Positions 1 through 8,164 of a DNA stretch of 64,000 nucleotides are shown piece by piece. Under the pieces are notes generated by a model. It saw nothing but the letters and a program-made list of their open reading frames with translations, was not told the origin of the DNA and did not search any database. How positions within the stretch are numbered: the first letter of the stretch is position 1; each line of letters starts with the position of its first letter. The DNA is taken from contig CALDNN010000028.1 of NCBI GenBank assembly GCA_937915455.1, positions 1 through 64,000 on the forward strand. The letters run 5' to 3'. Origin of the DNA: Pelethousia sp002409725. Lineage in GTDB: Bacteria; Bacillota; Clostridia; Christensenellales; CAG-138. The position numbers and the translations under genes are program-made.

Positions 1-35
1 CCCCCGAACCCCTAAGGACTTTTTTGACAGTCTAG

Positions 36-65
36 AGCGGGCCGGCGCAATTGCGCCGGCCCGCT
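36..65. terminator. perfect palindrome, probable terminator of the anti-sigma gene
   Basis: Two 15-base arms (36-50 and 51-65) form a perfect GC-rich palindrome centred on CAATTG, just past the anti-sigma stop codon. The T-tract is weak on either strand (a T-rich stretch lies about 10 bases away on the left), so intrinsic termination is likely but not certain. Confidence 0.6.
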
Positions 66-80
66 GTTTGTAAAAATTGT

Positions 81-914
81 CTACACCGCCTGCATCAGCA
101 GGTCGTAGAGCTCCATCTGGCTTAATGTGGGGTTCCAAAGAGTGAGGAAACCGTCGCCGGTGTTCCACACCGCGATCTCGCCGGAGTTGGCGATGCAGGC
201 CTCTCCGGGCAGCAGGGCCGCTAGCTGGTCTGCATAGGCGTCCGTGCTGAAGCAGGCCTCATAACCCAGGCTCGCTAGCTTTTCCTGGGCGGTAAGGCGG
301 GTTGTTTCGCCAATGCGGCAAATGCCGCCCTCTGCGTCGTACGCATCGTGGCTGCCGTTGCGCAGGGCTTCCTCGGGCAGGGGCGTAGGTTCGGCGCTGT
401 CTTTGGAGCTGCCCTGGGTGCAGGCCGAACCCGCCGCCGGTACCGTGATAGCAGCAGAGCCGTAAAAGGGCGACCCCGTTATGCGGGATTGCCCCGCCAT
501 CATGCCGCCATCTTCCGGGGGGGCGGCCCCTTCGGCGGGAGCGGTAAAGGCGGCTGGGGCCGGGGCTGCTGCCGCGGGAGCCTCGGGCGCGGCTTCGGCT
601 GCGCCTGCGGCCGTATCGGCGCTGGCTGTGGACATGGCAAGCTGGGGCTCAGCGGATTCGGGCGCGCCGGAACCCGCGCCCTTCATCAGGCCGCTGCGAG
701 TGAGCAGCACGGCCGCGCCTACCAGCAAAACCACGCCGGCTGCCATGGAAAGGTAGCGGGCCTGCATCCAGGGCTTTTTGCGGGCAGCCTGTTGGCTCCG
801 CTCCTGCTCTTTTGCCTGCGCTTTGGCGAGAACCTCAAAAAGGGCAGCCTCAAAATCGATCTTTTCGTTGGCTTCAGTGCCGATCATATCCAGCAGTTCG
901 TCCATCCTATCCAT
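81..914 (-). CDS. putative membrane-anchored anti-sigma factor
   Basis: A 277-residue protein with a charged cytoplasmic N-terminus (about 1-48), one transmembrane segment (about 51-72), a long Ala/Pro-rich linker (about 75-140) and a soluble C-terminal part with no family I recognise. This topology, and the 8-base overlap with the ECF sigma gene just upstream, fit an anti-sigma factor that holds the sigma factor at the membrane. The ATG at 914 is chosen because GGAGG lies 8 bases before it. An upstream GTG at 923 would overlap that ribosome binding site. No CXXC zinc-binding anti-sigma motif is visible, so the role rests on gene order and topology. Confidence 0.7.
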   Translation of the reverse strand: MDRMDELLDMIGTEANEKIDFEAALFEVLAKAQAKEQERSQQAARKKPWMQARYLSMAAGVVLLVGAAVLLTRSGLMKGAGSGAPESAEPQLAMSTASADTAAGAAEAAPEAPAAAAPAPAAFTAPAEGAAPPEDGGMMAGQSRITGSPFYGSAAITVPAAGSACTQGSSKDSAEPTPLPEEALRNGSHDAYDAEGGICRIGETTRLTAQEKLASLGYEACFSTDAYADQLAALLPGEACIANSGEIAVWNTGDGFLTLWNPTLSQMELYDLLMQAV

Positions 915-1443
915 GGTTCTCACCTCCTTCTACCTTTTTAGTATCTTTTTTCAAAATTTCATAAAGCCGCTGCTTGGCCCGGCTCATGCGGCTCTTCACA
1001 TTGCCTTCCGTGGTGCCGGTAAGGCGGGCGATCTGTTTATAATCGCAGCCGGAAAAATGGTGCAGCAGCACCGTTTGCCTGTATATCTCCGGCAGCCGGT
1101 CGATGGCCGCACGTACGCGGGCCTTTTCCTCCGCCGAGATCAGCGCCGCCTCGGGCAACTCGTATACGTTATCCCCCTTGGGCTCGATCACCTCATCTGT
1201 GAGCGTTTCGCGGCTCTGCTTGCGCAGGCTGTCCTTGCAAAGGTTCACGGCCACCCGGTAGAGCCAGCTACGAAGCTGGGCGTCGTTCATGCCCTGAAGC
1301 TGTTCCATGTGCTCCATGGCCCGAAGGAAGGTATTCTGCATGGCGTCCAGCGCATCGCTCTCGCTGCGGGCAACGCCATAGGCGGCCCAATATACCATGC
1401 GGGAGCAATCGTTGTAAATGGATTCGATGTCCCTTCCGGGCAT
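907..1443 (-). CDS. RNA polymerase sigma factor, ECF/sigma-70 family
   Basis: About 178 residues with the two-domain ECF layout. Region 2 (about 10-75) contains DALDAMQNTFLRAMEH and SWLYRVAVNLCKD. Region 4 (about 115-165) contains RLPEIYRQTVLLHHFSG followed by the helix-turn-helix IARLTGTTEGNVKSRMSRAK. It would redirect RNA polymerase to a small regulon, possibly envelope stress. It overlaps the downstream anti-sigma gene, so the two are translationally coupled. A GGAGGGG sequence favours the ATG at 1443 over those at 1446 and 1458. An ECF-type promoter lies just upstream, suggesting autoregulation. Confidence 0.88.
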   Translation of the reverse strand: MPGRDIESIYNDCSRMVYWAAYGVARSESDALDAMQNTFLRAMEHMEQLQGMNDAQLRSWLYRVAVNLCKDSLRKQSRETLTDEVIEPKGDNVYELPEAALISAEEKARVRAAIDRLPEIYRQTVLLHHFSGCDYKQIARLTGTTEGNVKSRMSRAKQRLYEILKKDTKKVEGGENHG

Positions 1444-1468
1444 CATCACCCCTCCCATCTGTTCATAA

Positions 1469-1495
1469 TACGTTTCAAAGGGCTGAAAGGTTGCA
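1469..1495 (-). promoter_or_regulatory. ECF-type autoregulatory promoter
   Basis: On the minus strand TGCAACC (1495-1489) is followed after 16 bases by CGTA (1472-1469). This matches the AAC-containing -35 and CGT-type -10 that ECF sigma factors use at their own promoters. It places the transcript start near 1462, just before the sigma gene. Confidence 0.6.
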
Positions 1496-1561
1496 TTCAG
1501 TATACCATAGCGGCCGTGCCAGTAGGGAATAAATTTTATAGCCTACATATGCCAATAACCC

Positions 1562-1590
1562 TTGCAATGCCTTGGCTTGCTATATATAAT
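1562..1590 (+). promoter_or_regulatory. sigma-A promoter of the DUF1846 gene
   Basis: TTGCAA (1562-1567), a 17-base spacer and a perfect TATAAT (1585-1590), about 50 bases before the start codon. Confidence 0.65.
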
Positions 1591-1640
1591 GAATAGATTG
1601 TGTTTTGAATGGAAACAGGCTTTCAAGGGAGGGTAGAAAA

Positions 1641-3122
1641 ATGAGACCGGGCTTTGACAACCAGCGGTATCTGACCATGCAATCCGCCTGCATCATGGAG
1701 CGGCTTTCCCAGTTTGGGGATAAGCTCTATCTGGAATTCGGCGGCAAGCTCTTCGATGATTTCCACGCCTCGCGCGTGCTGCCGGGCTTCGCGCCGGATA
1801 GCAAGGTGCGCATGCTGCTGGAGCTGGCGGATAAGGCCGAGGTGGTCATCGCCATCAACGCTGCCGATATCGAAAAAAACAAAGTGCGCGGCGACCTCGG
1901 CATCACCTACGACCTCGACGTGCTCCGCCTGATCGACGCCTTCCGGGGCGTTGGCCTTTTTGTGGGCAGCGTGGTACTCACCCAATACAGGGGCCAGAGC
2001 GCGGCCGATTCCTTCAAGGCCCGCCTGGAAGCGGTGGACGTGAAGGTATACAGGCACTATCCCATCGAGGGATACCCCAGCAATGTGGAGCATATCGTTA
2101 GCGAGGAAGGCTTCGGCAAAAACGATTATATCGAAACCAGCCGATCGCTGGTGGTGGTCACTGCGCCGGGCCCGGGCAGCGGCAAAATGGCAACCTGCCT
2201 TTCCCAGCTCTACCATGCGCATAAGCGCGGCGTGCGTGCAGGTTACGCTAAATTCGAAACCTTCCCCATTTGGAACCTGCCCCTCAAGCATCCCGTAAAC
2301 CTCGCGTACGAGGCCGCCACGGCGGACCTCAACGATGTGAATATGATCGACCCGTTCCACCTGGAGGCTTACGGCGAGACCACCGTCAACTATAACCGGG
2401 ATGTGGAGGTCTTTCCCGTGCTCTCGGCCATGTTCCGCCGCATTTATGGCGAGTGCCCCTACCAATCCCCTACGGACATGGGCGTGAATATGGCCGGCAA
2501 GTGCATTGTGGATGATGAAGCCTGCCGCGAAGCCGCCTTGCAGGAGATCATCCGCCGCTACTATGCGGCCATGTGCGCGGCCCGCCAGGGCCTGGCCGGG
2601 CCGGAGGCGGCGGATAAGATCCGCCTTTTGATGAACCAGGCCGGCGTTTCCGAGGCGGATCGACCCGTGGCTGCCGCGGCCCTCAAAAAGGCAGAGGATA
2701 CCGGCGCGCCTGCGGCCGCATTGGAGCTGCCGGACGGGCGCATCCTCACGGGCAAAACCAGCCAGCTCCTGGGCGCATCCAGCGCACTGCTGCTCAACGT
2801 CCTCAAAGAGCTGGGCGGCATACAAGATGCGGTGCACCTCATATCCCCCATCGTCATCGAGCCCATCCAGCACCTCAAGGTGGAGCACCTGGGCAATCAC
2901 AACCCCCGGTTGCATATGGATGAGGTGCTCATTGCCCTTTCGATTTCCGCGGCCACTAACCCTACGGCGGAGCTGGCCATGCAGCAGCTCGATAAGCTGC
3001 GCGGCTCCGAGGCTCACTCCTCGGTGATCCTTTCCTCCGTGGACGAGGGCGTTTTCCGCAAGCTGGGGATAAACCTCACCTGCGAGCCGAGGTACCAGGG
3101 CAAAAAGTTATACCACAAATAA
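1641..3122 (+). CDS. DUF1846 (UPF0371) family protein
   Basis: A 493-residue protein of the length usual for this family. It opens with RPGFDNQRYLTMQSACI and contains a P-loop-like segment, VTAPGPGSGKMATCLSQ, at about 177-193, followed by an AFETFPIWNLPL-like stretch, both recurrent in DUF1846. A structure is known for the family but its reaction is not established; a nucleotide-binding role is plausible. It stands alone with its own sigma-A promoter and terminator. The start is fixed by GGAGGG 9 bases upstream. Confidence 0.88.
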   Translation: MRPGFDNQRYLTMQSACIMERLSQFGDKLYLEFGGKLFDDFHASRVLPGFAPDSKVRMLLELADKAEVVIAINAADIEKNKVRGDLGITYDLDVLRLIDAFRGVGLFVGSVVLTQYRGQSAADSFKARLEAVDVKVYRHYPIEGYPSNVEHIVSEEGFGKNDYIETSRSLVVVTAPGPGSGKMATCLSQLYHAHKRGVRAGYAKFETFPIWNLPLKHPVNLAYEAATADLNDVNMIDPFHLEAYGETTVNYNRDVEVFPVLSAMFRRIYGECPYQSPTDMGVNMAGKCIVDDEACREAALQEIIRRYYAAMCAARQGLAGPEAADKIRLLMNQAGVSEADRPVAAAALKKAEDTGAPAAALELPDGRILTGKTSQLLGASSALLLNVLKELGGIQDAVHLISPIVIEPIQHLKVEHLGNHNPRLHMDEVLIALSISAATNPTAELAMQQLDKLRGSEAHSSVILSSVDEGVFRKLGINLTCEPRYQGKKLYHK

Positions 3123-3147
3123 TTAATAGAAGGTTCTTCCTTTTTGC

Positions 3148-3171
3148 AGCCCGGCACAAGCGCGCCGGGCT
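3148..3171 (+). terminator. terminator after the DUF1846 gene
   Basis: AGCCCGGC (3148-3155) pairs with GCCGGGCT (3164-3171), and a short T-run follows. Confidence 0.65.
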
Positions 3172-3208
3172 TTGCCGTATCTTCCTCGAAATATTTTGCA
3201 GATTCCTC

Positions 3209-3237
3209 TTGACTCTCACGTTACGTCATAGTATAAG
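3209..3237 (+). promoter_or_regulatory. MerR-type promoter with palindromic operator in the spacer
   Basis: TTGACT (3209-3214) and TATAAG (3232-3237) flank a spacer containing CACGTTACGTCAT, an imperfect dyad of the kind bound by multidrug-type MerR activators such as TipA and BmrR. The sequence just precedes the merR gene, implying autoregulation. Confidence 0.6.
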
Positions 3238-3267
3238 CTAACCCCAGAAGGGAGGCGAAGGGCAATA

Positions 3268-3999
3268 ATGAAGGTTTCAGAGCTGAGCAAATTGAGCGGG
3301 TTGAGCGTGCGCACGCTGCACTATTATGATGAGATCGGCCTGCTAAAGCCCGGCGAGGTAAGCGAAGCGGGGTATCGGGGCTATGGCGAGGAGGCCGTGG
3401 AACGGCTATCCCAGGTGATGTTCTTTCGGGAACTGGGCTTCCCGCTCAAGGATATTCGCGGCATCCTGGAAAGCCCCAGCTTTGACCGCAACGCGGCCCT
3501 GGAGCAGCAAATCGAGCTGCTCAAACTCAAACGGGAACACTTGGACAATCTGATCACATTAGCGGAAGGAGCGGTGATGTTAGGCATGAGCAGGGTGGAT
3601 TTTAAAGCCTTTGATACGCGCAAGATCGATGCGTATATGGCAGAGGCCAAGGAGAATTGGGGCAAGTCCAAGGCCTGGCAGCAATACGAGGCCAAGATCA
3701 AGGGCCAAACTAAGCAGCAACAGGATGCGGCAGCCCAGGGAACCATGGATATATTGGCCGAAATGGGCAAGCTGAAGGTGGCGGGGGAAGCCCCAGACTC
3801 GAGTGCGGCGCAGGACCTGGTAGAAAAGCTGCGGGCGCACTTTACGGAATATTATTACGATTGCACGCTGGAGATCCTGGCGGGCCTGGGCAAGATGTAC
3901 ACCGGCGACGGACGCTTCCAGGAAAACATTGACGAATACGGCGGTCCCGGCACGGCGCAATTTGCAGGCGAAGCCATCGCCGTCTATTGCGGGGAATAA
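3268..3999 (+). CDS. MerR family regulator with TipAS-like sensor domain
   Basis: A 243-residue activator. The N-terminal winged helix (1-70) carries the MerR signature KLSGLSVRTLHYYDEIGLL, then a dimerisation helix (about 75-110). The C-terminal half (about 120-243) contains WGKSKAWQQYEAK and ends with a QFAGEAIAVYC segment, typical of TipAS antibiotic-recognition domains, which bind thiopeptides and similar drugs. GGAGG lies upstream of the ATG. No efflux gene is adjacent, so its regulon is probably elsewhere plus itself. Confidence 0.9.
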   Translation: MKVSELSKLSGLSVRTLHYYDEIGLLKPGEVSEAGYRGYGEEAVERLSQVMFFRELGFPLKDIRGILESPSFDRNAALEQQIELLKLKREHLDNLITLAEGAVMLGMSRVDFKAFDTRKIDAYMAEAKENWGKSKAWQQYEAKIKGQTKQQQDAAAQGTMDILAEMGKLKVAGEAPDSSAAQDLVEKLRAHFTEYYYDCTLEILAGLGKMYTGDGRFQENIDEYGGPGTAQFAGEAIAVYCGE

Positions 4000-4014
4000 A
4001 CAGCATAAGTTTTT

Positions 4015-4043
4015 ACAGAGCTGCCAATGCAGCTCTGTTTTTG
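4015..4043 (+). terminator. intrinsic terminator of the merR gene
   Basis: ACAGAGCTGC (4015-4024), loop CAAT, then GCAGCTCTGT (4029-4038) running into a T-rich tract. The 10-bp stem is perfect. Confidence 0.85.
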
Positions 4044-4099
4044 GCTTTTTTGGCAAAAACCCGCTATCTTTGCGCCATCTTTTGGTATATGATAATACC

Positions 4100-5080
4100 A
4101 TGAAGTATACTGTTTCTTATCCAATCATAGACCTCCATTGTGATACGATCGCCTGCGTGGTAGCACTTTCGGGCGGCAAGGAGAGGCTTGCGAAAAGCGG
4201 CGGTCATATCGACCTGCCAAGGCTTCGGGCTGGCGGTGTTCTGATGCAGGCCTTTGCCATCTTTGCCCCGGCACAGCCCGTGCAGGAGATGCTGCCCCTG
4301 GGCGATACGCCGGAGGCCATATTCGAGGCTGCCTATGGCTGGTATCGGCGGGAGCTGGCGGAAAACGCGGCCGAGGTGGCGCCCGTGCGGGTTTTCGGCG
4401 ATATCGAAAAAAACCGCCGGGCCGGCAAGATATCCGCCCTGCTGACCTTGGAGGACGGGGCCGTGGTGAAACGCCCGGCCGATCTGGACGCGCTCTATGA
4501 AAAGGGCGTGCGCATGATCGCCCTCACCTGGAATTTCGCCAATTCGCTGGGCTATCCCAACGCCGTTGAGGCGGATATGTCCAAGGGCCTCACGGCGCTT
4601 GGGCGGCAGGCTGTGGAGCGCATGCAGGAGCTGGGCATGGTGGTGGATGTATCCCACCTTTCGGATGGCGGCTTTCGCGATGTGGCCGCGCTGGCCCGCA
4701 AGCCTTTCGTGGCCTCCCACAGCAACGCGCGGGAGGTGTGCGGCCATGCGCGCAACCTTACGGACCCCATGCTGCGCGCGCTGGCGGATCGCGGCGGGGC
4801 CACGGGTCTGAATTTTTATAACCTTTTTATCGGCGATGAAGGGGAAACCACCATCGAGGGCATTTTACGCCACGCCTTGCACATCCGCAAGGTGGCCGGG
4901 GTAGAGGCGCTCTGCCTCGGCTCGGATTTCGACGGCATCTCCTGCGCCTTGGAATTTAAGGATTACGCAGGGTATCCGGCCCTGCTGGCCGCCTTTGAAA
5001 AGCACTTTACCCCCAGGGAGATGGATTTGATCACGCACGGCAACGCCCTGCGCATCTTCCGGGCCTGTATGGAGGGCTAA
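4100..5080 (+). CDS. membrane-dipeptidase-type (M19) zinc dipeptidase
   Basis: A 326-residue peptidase that splits dipeptides. Metal-site motifs are present: IDLHCDT (10-16), DVSHLSD, a SHSNAREVCGHARNLTD segment and GSDFDGI near the C-terminus. No signal peptide is seen, so it is probably cytosolic. It is followed after 3 bases by the first of three M42 aminopeptidases, making it the likely first gene of a peptide-utilisation operon. There is no clear Shine-Dalgarno, and a TATGAT/GATAAT -10-like sequence ends only a few bases before the ATG, so a leaderless message is possible. Confidence 0.9.
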   Translation: MKYTVSYPIIDLHCDTIACVVALSGGKERLAKSGGHIDLPRLRAGGVLMQAFAIFAPAQPVQEMLPLGDTPEAIFEAAYGWYRRELAENAAEVAPVRVFGDIEKNRRAGKISALLTLEDGAVVKRPADLDALYEKGVRMIALTWNFANSLGYPNAVEADMSKGLTALGRQAVERMQELGMVVDVSHLSDGGFRDVAALARKPFVASHSNAREVCGHARNLTDPMLRALADRGGATGLNFYNLFIGDEGETTIEGILRHALHIRKVAGVEALCLGSDFDGISCALEFKDYAGYPALLAAFEKHFTPREMDLITHGNALRIFRACMEG

Positions 5081-5083
5081 ACG

Positions 5084-6130
5084 ATGGACTTATTGGAACG
5101 GATCGCCAGGCTGACCGCGGCCGCCGGAGCCACGGGCATGGAGGACGCGGTGGCGGCGGAGGTCGCCGCGCAGCTGACGGAATTGGGTGTGGAGGTCTTT
5201 AGGGATAAGGCGGGTAGCGTTTACGGCAAGATCGGCGAGGGCCACCCGCTGGTGCTGCTGATGGCCCACATGGATGAAGTGGGCATGGTGGTGCAAAAGG
5301 TTGAGGAGAACGGCATGCTGCGCCTGTGCAAGATCGCGGGGGTGGATCCACGCATCCTGCCCGGCTCACGCCTGGTCATACAGGGCCGCGAAGGGCCCGT
5401 TTGGGCCGTGGCCGGGGCCTTGCCGCCGCATTTGAAAAAAGAGAAGGAGCCACCCGCCTATCAATGGGAGGATATCCTCTGCGATACGGGCCTTGCGGCT
5501 GAGGAAGCCGGGCGGCTCATCCGCCCCGGCGATATGGTAACCCTAGCCCCGGAGCCGCCGCTTAATCTCCTTAGCGGCCGGGCCTCGGGCAAAACCATGG
5601 ACGACCGCGCCCCCCTGGCCGCGCTGATCGAGCTTTTTGCTCGCCTTGGCGATGAAGAGCTTTCCTGCACGGTGGTGCTCTGCGCCTCCGTGCAAGAGGA
5701 AAAGAGCGGCGCCGGCGCGATGGCCGGGGCCCATAACCTTTGCCCGGATATGGCCATTGCCGTGGATGTGTGCCATGCGCCCCCACCGGATACTCCCTTC
5801 CGTACCTATCCTCTGGAGGAGGTGGTTCTCTGCCGCAGCGCCAGCCTGCACCCCGGCCTATTCACGCTGCTCGAATCCAGCGCCAAGGCTATGCGCATCC
5901 CCTACCAGGTGGAGGCCGCCATGGCGGCCAAGGGTACGGACGCCTGGGATATGGCCGTGCAGGCGAGCGGCGTGGCTACAGGGCTGATCTCCGTGCCGCT
6001 AAGGTATATGCATACCGGCGTAGAGGTACTGAGCCTCGAAACGCTGGCCAATATGCAAAAGCTGCTGACTGGCTTTTTACGGGGGCTGAAGACCGGCCCC
6101 TGGGAGGAGGCTCTATGTTGGAGAGACTGA
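5084..6130 (+). CDS. M42 family metallo-aminopeptidase, first of three
   Basis: A 348-residue TET-type aminopeptidase that trims peptides from the N-terminus. The binuclear metal ligands are recognisable: His in MAHMDEVGM (about 66-74), Asp in TMDDRAP, the Glu pair in VQEEKSG, Asp in AVDVCHA, and His in RYMHTGV. It lies 3 bases after the dipeptidase stop and overlaps the next M42 gene by 16 bases. It is clearly diverged from its two neighbours (for example PPHLKKEKEPPAY in the middle domain), which suggests a different peptide preference. Confidence 0.9.
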   Translation: MDLLERIARLTAAAGATGMEDAVAAEVAAQLTELGVEVFRDKAGSVYGKIGEGHPLVLLMAHMDEVGMVVQKVEENGMLRLCKIAGVDPRILPGSRLVIQGREGPVWAVAGALPPHLKKEKEPPAYQWEDILCDTGLAAEEAGRLIRPGDMVTLAPEPPLNLLSGRASGKTMDDRAPLAALIELFARLGDEELSCTVVLCASVQEEKSGAGAMAGAHNLCPDMAIAVDVCHAPPPDTPFRTYPLEEVVLCRSASLHPGLFTLLESSAKAMRIPYQVEAAMAAKGTDAWDMAVQASGVATGLISVPLRYMHTGVEVLSLETLANMQKLLTGFLRGLKTGPWEEALCWRD

Positions 6131-7185
6131 AAACGCTCTGCGCCCTGCCCGGTGTTTCCGGCCACGAGGGGCCGGTACGCGCCTATTTGAAAAAGGAACT
6201 GGCCCCCTTGGGGCTGAAAACCGTTGTCGACCCCCTAGGCAGCCTGCATGTGCGCCGCCCCGGCCCGGGCCCGCGCATTCTGCTGGCCGCGCATATGGAT
6301 GAAGTCGGCATGGTGGTATCCGGCATCCGGGAGGACGGCACGCTGGCTTATTCCGGGGCCGGGCTGGACGCACGCGTGCTCGTCGGCAAGCGGGTGCGCA
6401 TCGGTACAGGCGCGCCCATGGCCTTTGGTTCGTTCGGTACGTCCGCTTCACAAGGATCGATCCCCGGCGTGATCGGTTGCAAAGCCATCCATCTGCAAAA
6501 GGAAGAAGAGTTCAAGCGCACCTTCCCGCATGAGGAATTATATCTCGATATAGGCGCAAAAGATAAAAAAGAAGCTGCCCAGGCCGTACGCATCGGCGAC
6601 CCCGTGTGGTTCGACGTGGAACCGATGGAGCTGGGCGGCCTGCTTTGCGCCAAGGCGCTGGACGACTGCATCGGCTGCGCCATTCTGCTCGAGCTTTTGC
6701 AAGAAGATTATGGCTGCGACCTCTGGGCCGCCTTCACCGTGCAGGAGGAGCTGGGCCTTCGGGGCGCCATGGCTACCGCGCACCGGGCGGAGCCGGCGCT
6801 GGCGCTGGTGCTGGAGGGCACCACCGCCAACGACCTGCCGGAGCTAAGCCCGCCCAAGGCCGTGACCCGCGTGGGCGGGGGAGCCGCCCTTACCGTGATG
6901 GACGCCCGTACCTTAGCCTTGCCGGAAATGGTGGCGGCGCTGATAAAAACGGCACAGCGCCATGCCATCCCCTACCAGCTACGGCAGGGAACCAAGGGCG
7001 GCACGGATGGCGGGGCCATCCACCAGGCATGCTGCGGCTGCCCGGTGGGCGGTGTCTCCGTGCCCTGCCGCTATATCCATTCCCCCAATAGTTTAGCCAG
7101 CCCCGCGGATATCCGCGCCGCTTATGAACTGGCCCGCGCCTTTTTGCGGGATCAAATGTGGAACGAGGTGATACGCCATGCTTGA
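6115..7185 (+). CDS. M42 family metallo-aminopeptidase, second of three
   Basis: A 356-residue M42 peptidase with AAHMDEVGM, ALDDCIGCA, VQEELGLRG, a Glu in the fourth ligand position (VLEGTTAND) and RYIHSP. The Glu/Asp exchange at that position is known to occur in the family. The start is the ATG at 6115, inside the end of the preceding gene, with GGAGG just upstream. An overlap of 8 bases with the third M42 gene indicates coupled translation. Confidence 0.9.
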   Translation: MLERLKTLCALPGVSGHEGPVRAYLKKELAPLGLKTVVDPLGSLHVRRPGPGPRILLAAHMDEVGMVVSGIREDGTLAYSGAGLDARVLVGKRVRIGTGAPMAFGSFGTSASQGSIPGVIGCKAIHLQKEEEFKRTFPHEELYLDIGAKDKKEAAQAVRIGDPVWFDVEPMELGGLLCAKALDDCIGCAILLELLQEDYGCDLWAAFTVQEELGLRGAMATAHRAEPALALVLEGTTANDLPELSPPKAVTRVGGGAALTVMDARTLALPEMVAALIKTAQRHAIPYQLRQGTKGGTDGGAIHQACCGCPVGGVSVPCRYIHSPNSLASPADIRAAYELARAFLRDQMWNEVIRHA

Positions 7186-8164
7186 ATCTGCCCTACACGC
7201 GCTGACCGCCGCCTACGGCCCCTCCGGCCGGGAAAGCCGGATCCGGGAGGCCATATCCTCCCTGGCAGAGCCCCTATGCGAAACCCTGCAAACCGACCCC
7301 CTGGGCAACCTGATCGCCTTCCGGCCCGGCAAATCCGGCAAGCGGCTGATGCTCGCCGCCCATATGGACCAGATCGGCCTGATGGTGACGGATGTGCAGG
7401 AGGACGGCTTTTTGCGTGTGGCTGCCGTCGGCGGGCTAAAGCCCGCGATAGCCATTGCCCGGCGAGTGGTCTTTGAGAACGGGGCACCGGGCACGGTCTA
7501 TTATGAGACGAAAACAAAAGGTCCCGGCGAGGCCGAAATGGAGGATTTGTTCATCGACGTCGGCGCAAAGGATAAGGCCGAAGCGGAATCGATCGCTCGC
7601 ATTGGCGACGTAGCGGTATTTTACAGCCCCTTGCAGATCGAGAACGGCTTGGCCACCGGCGGCGCGCTGGATAACAGGCTGGGCTGCGCCGTGCTGCTCG
7701 AAGCCCTCGCGGGCCCCTGCGAGCATGACCTCTACGCCGTTTTCACCGCGCAGGAGGAAGTGGGCACGCGCGGGGCCGGCCCGGCGGCATATGGTATCTT
7801 GCCAGACCTTTGCGTGGCGCTGGATGTGACCCCGGCCGGCGATACGCCTAAGGCCGCGCCCTCGGCCATCGCCCTGGGCAAGGGCCCTGCGCTCAAAGTA
7901 CTGGATAATTCCGTGGTGGTCTCCGCCCATGTGCGGCTGCTGCTGGAGGAGCGGGCCGAAGCCGCGGGCGTAGCAATCCAATACGAGGTGCTCACCACGG
8001 GCGGCACGGATACCGGGGCCATCGCCCGCACGGCGGGCGGCGTAACTGCGGGCTGCATCTCTTTGCCCTGTCGCTATATCCACTCGCCTGTGGAAACGGT
8101 GGCGCTCGCCGATGCACAGGGTGCCGTGCAATGGATAAGGTCCGTGATGGAGGCAAGGCTATGA
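7178..8164 (+). CDS. M42 family metallo-aminopeptidase, third of three
   Basis: A 328-residue M42 peptidase with AAHMDQIGL, GALDNRLGCA, AQEEVGTRG, ALDVTPAGD and RYIHSP. It keeps every expected metal ligand. Its stop codon overlaps the ATG of the following Xaa-Pro aminopeptidase gene (ATGA), continuing the tightly coupled operon. It is one of three non-identical tandem paralogues, which could form homo- or hetero-dodecameric TET particles. Confidence 0.9.
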   Translation: MLESALHALTAAYGPSGRESRIREAISSLAEPLCETLQTDPLGNLIAFRPGKSGKRLMLAAHMDQIGLMVTDVQEDGFLRVAAVGGLKPAIAIARRVVFENGAPGTVYYETKTKGPGEAEMEDLFIDVGAKDKAEAESIARIGDVAVFYSPLQIENGLATGGALDNRLGCAVLLEALAGPCEHDLYAVFTAQEEVGTRGAGPAAYGILPDLCVALDVTPAGDTPKAAPSAIALGKGPALKVLDNSVVVSAHVRLLLEERAEAAGVAIQYEVLTTGGTDTGAIARTAGGVTAGCISLPCRYIHSPVETVALADAQGAVQWIRSVMEARL

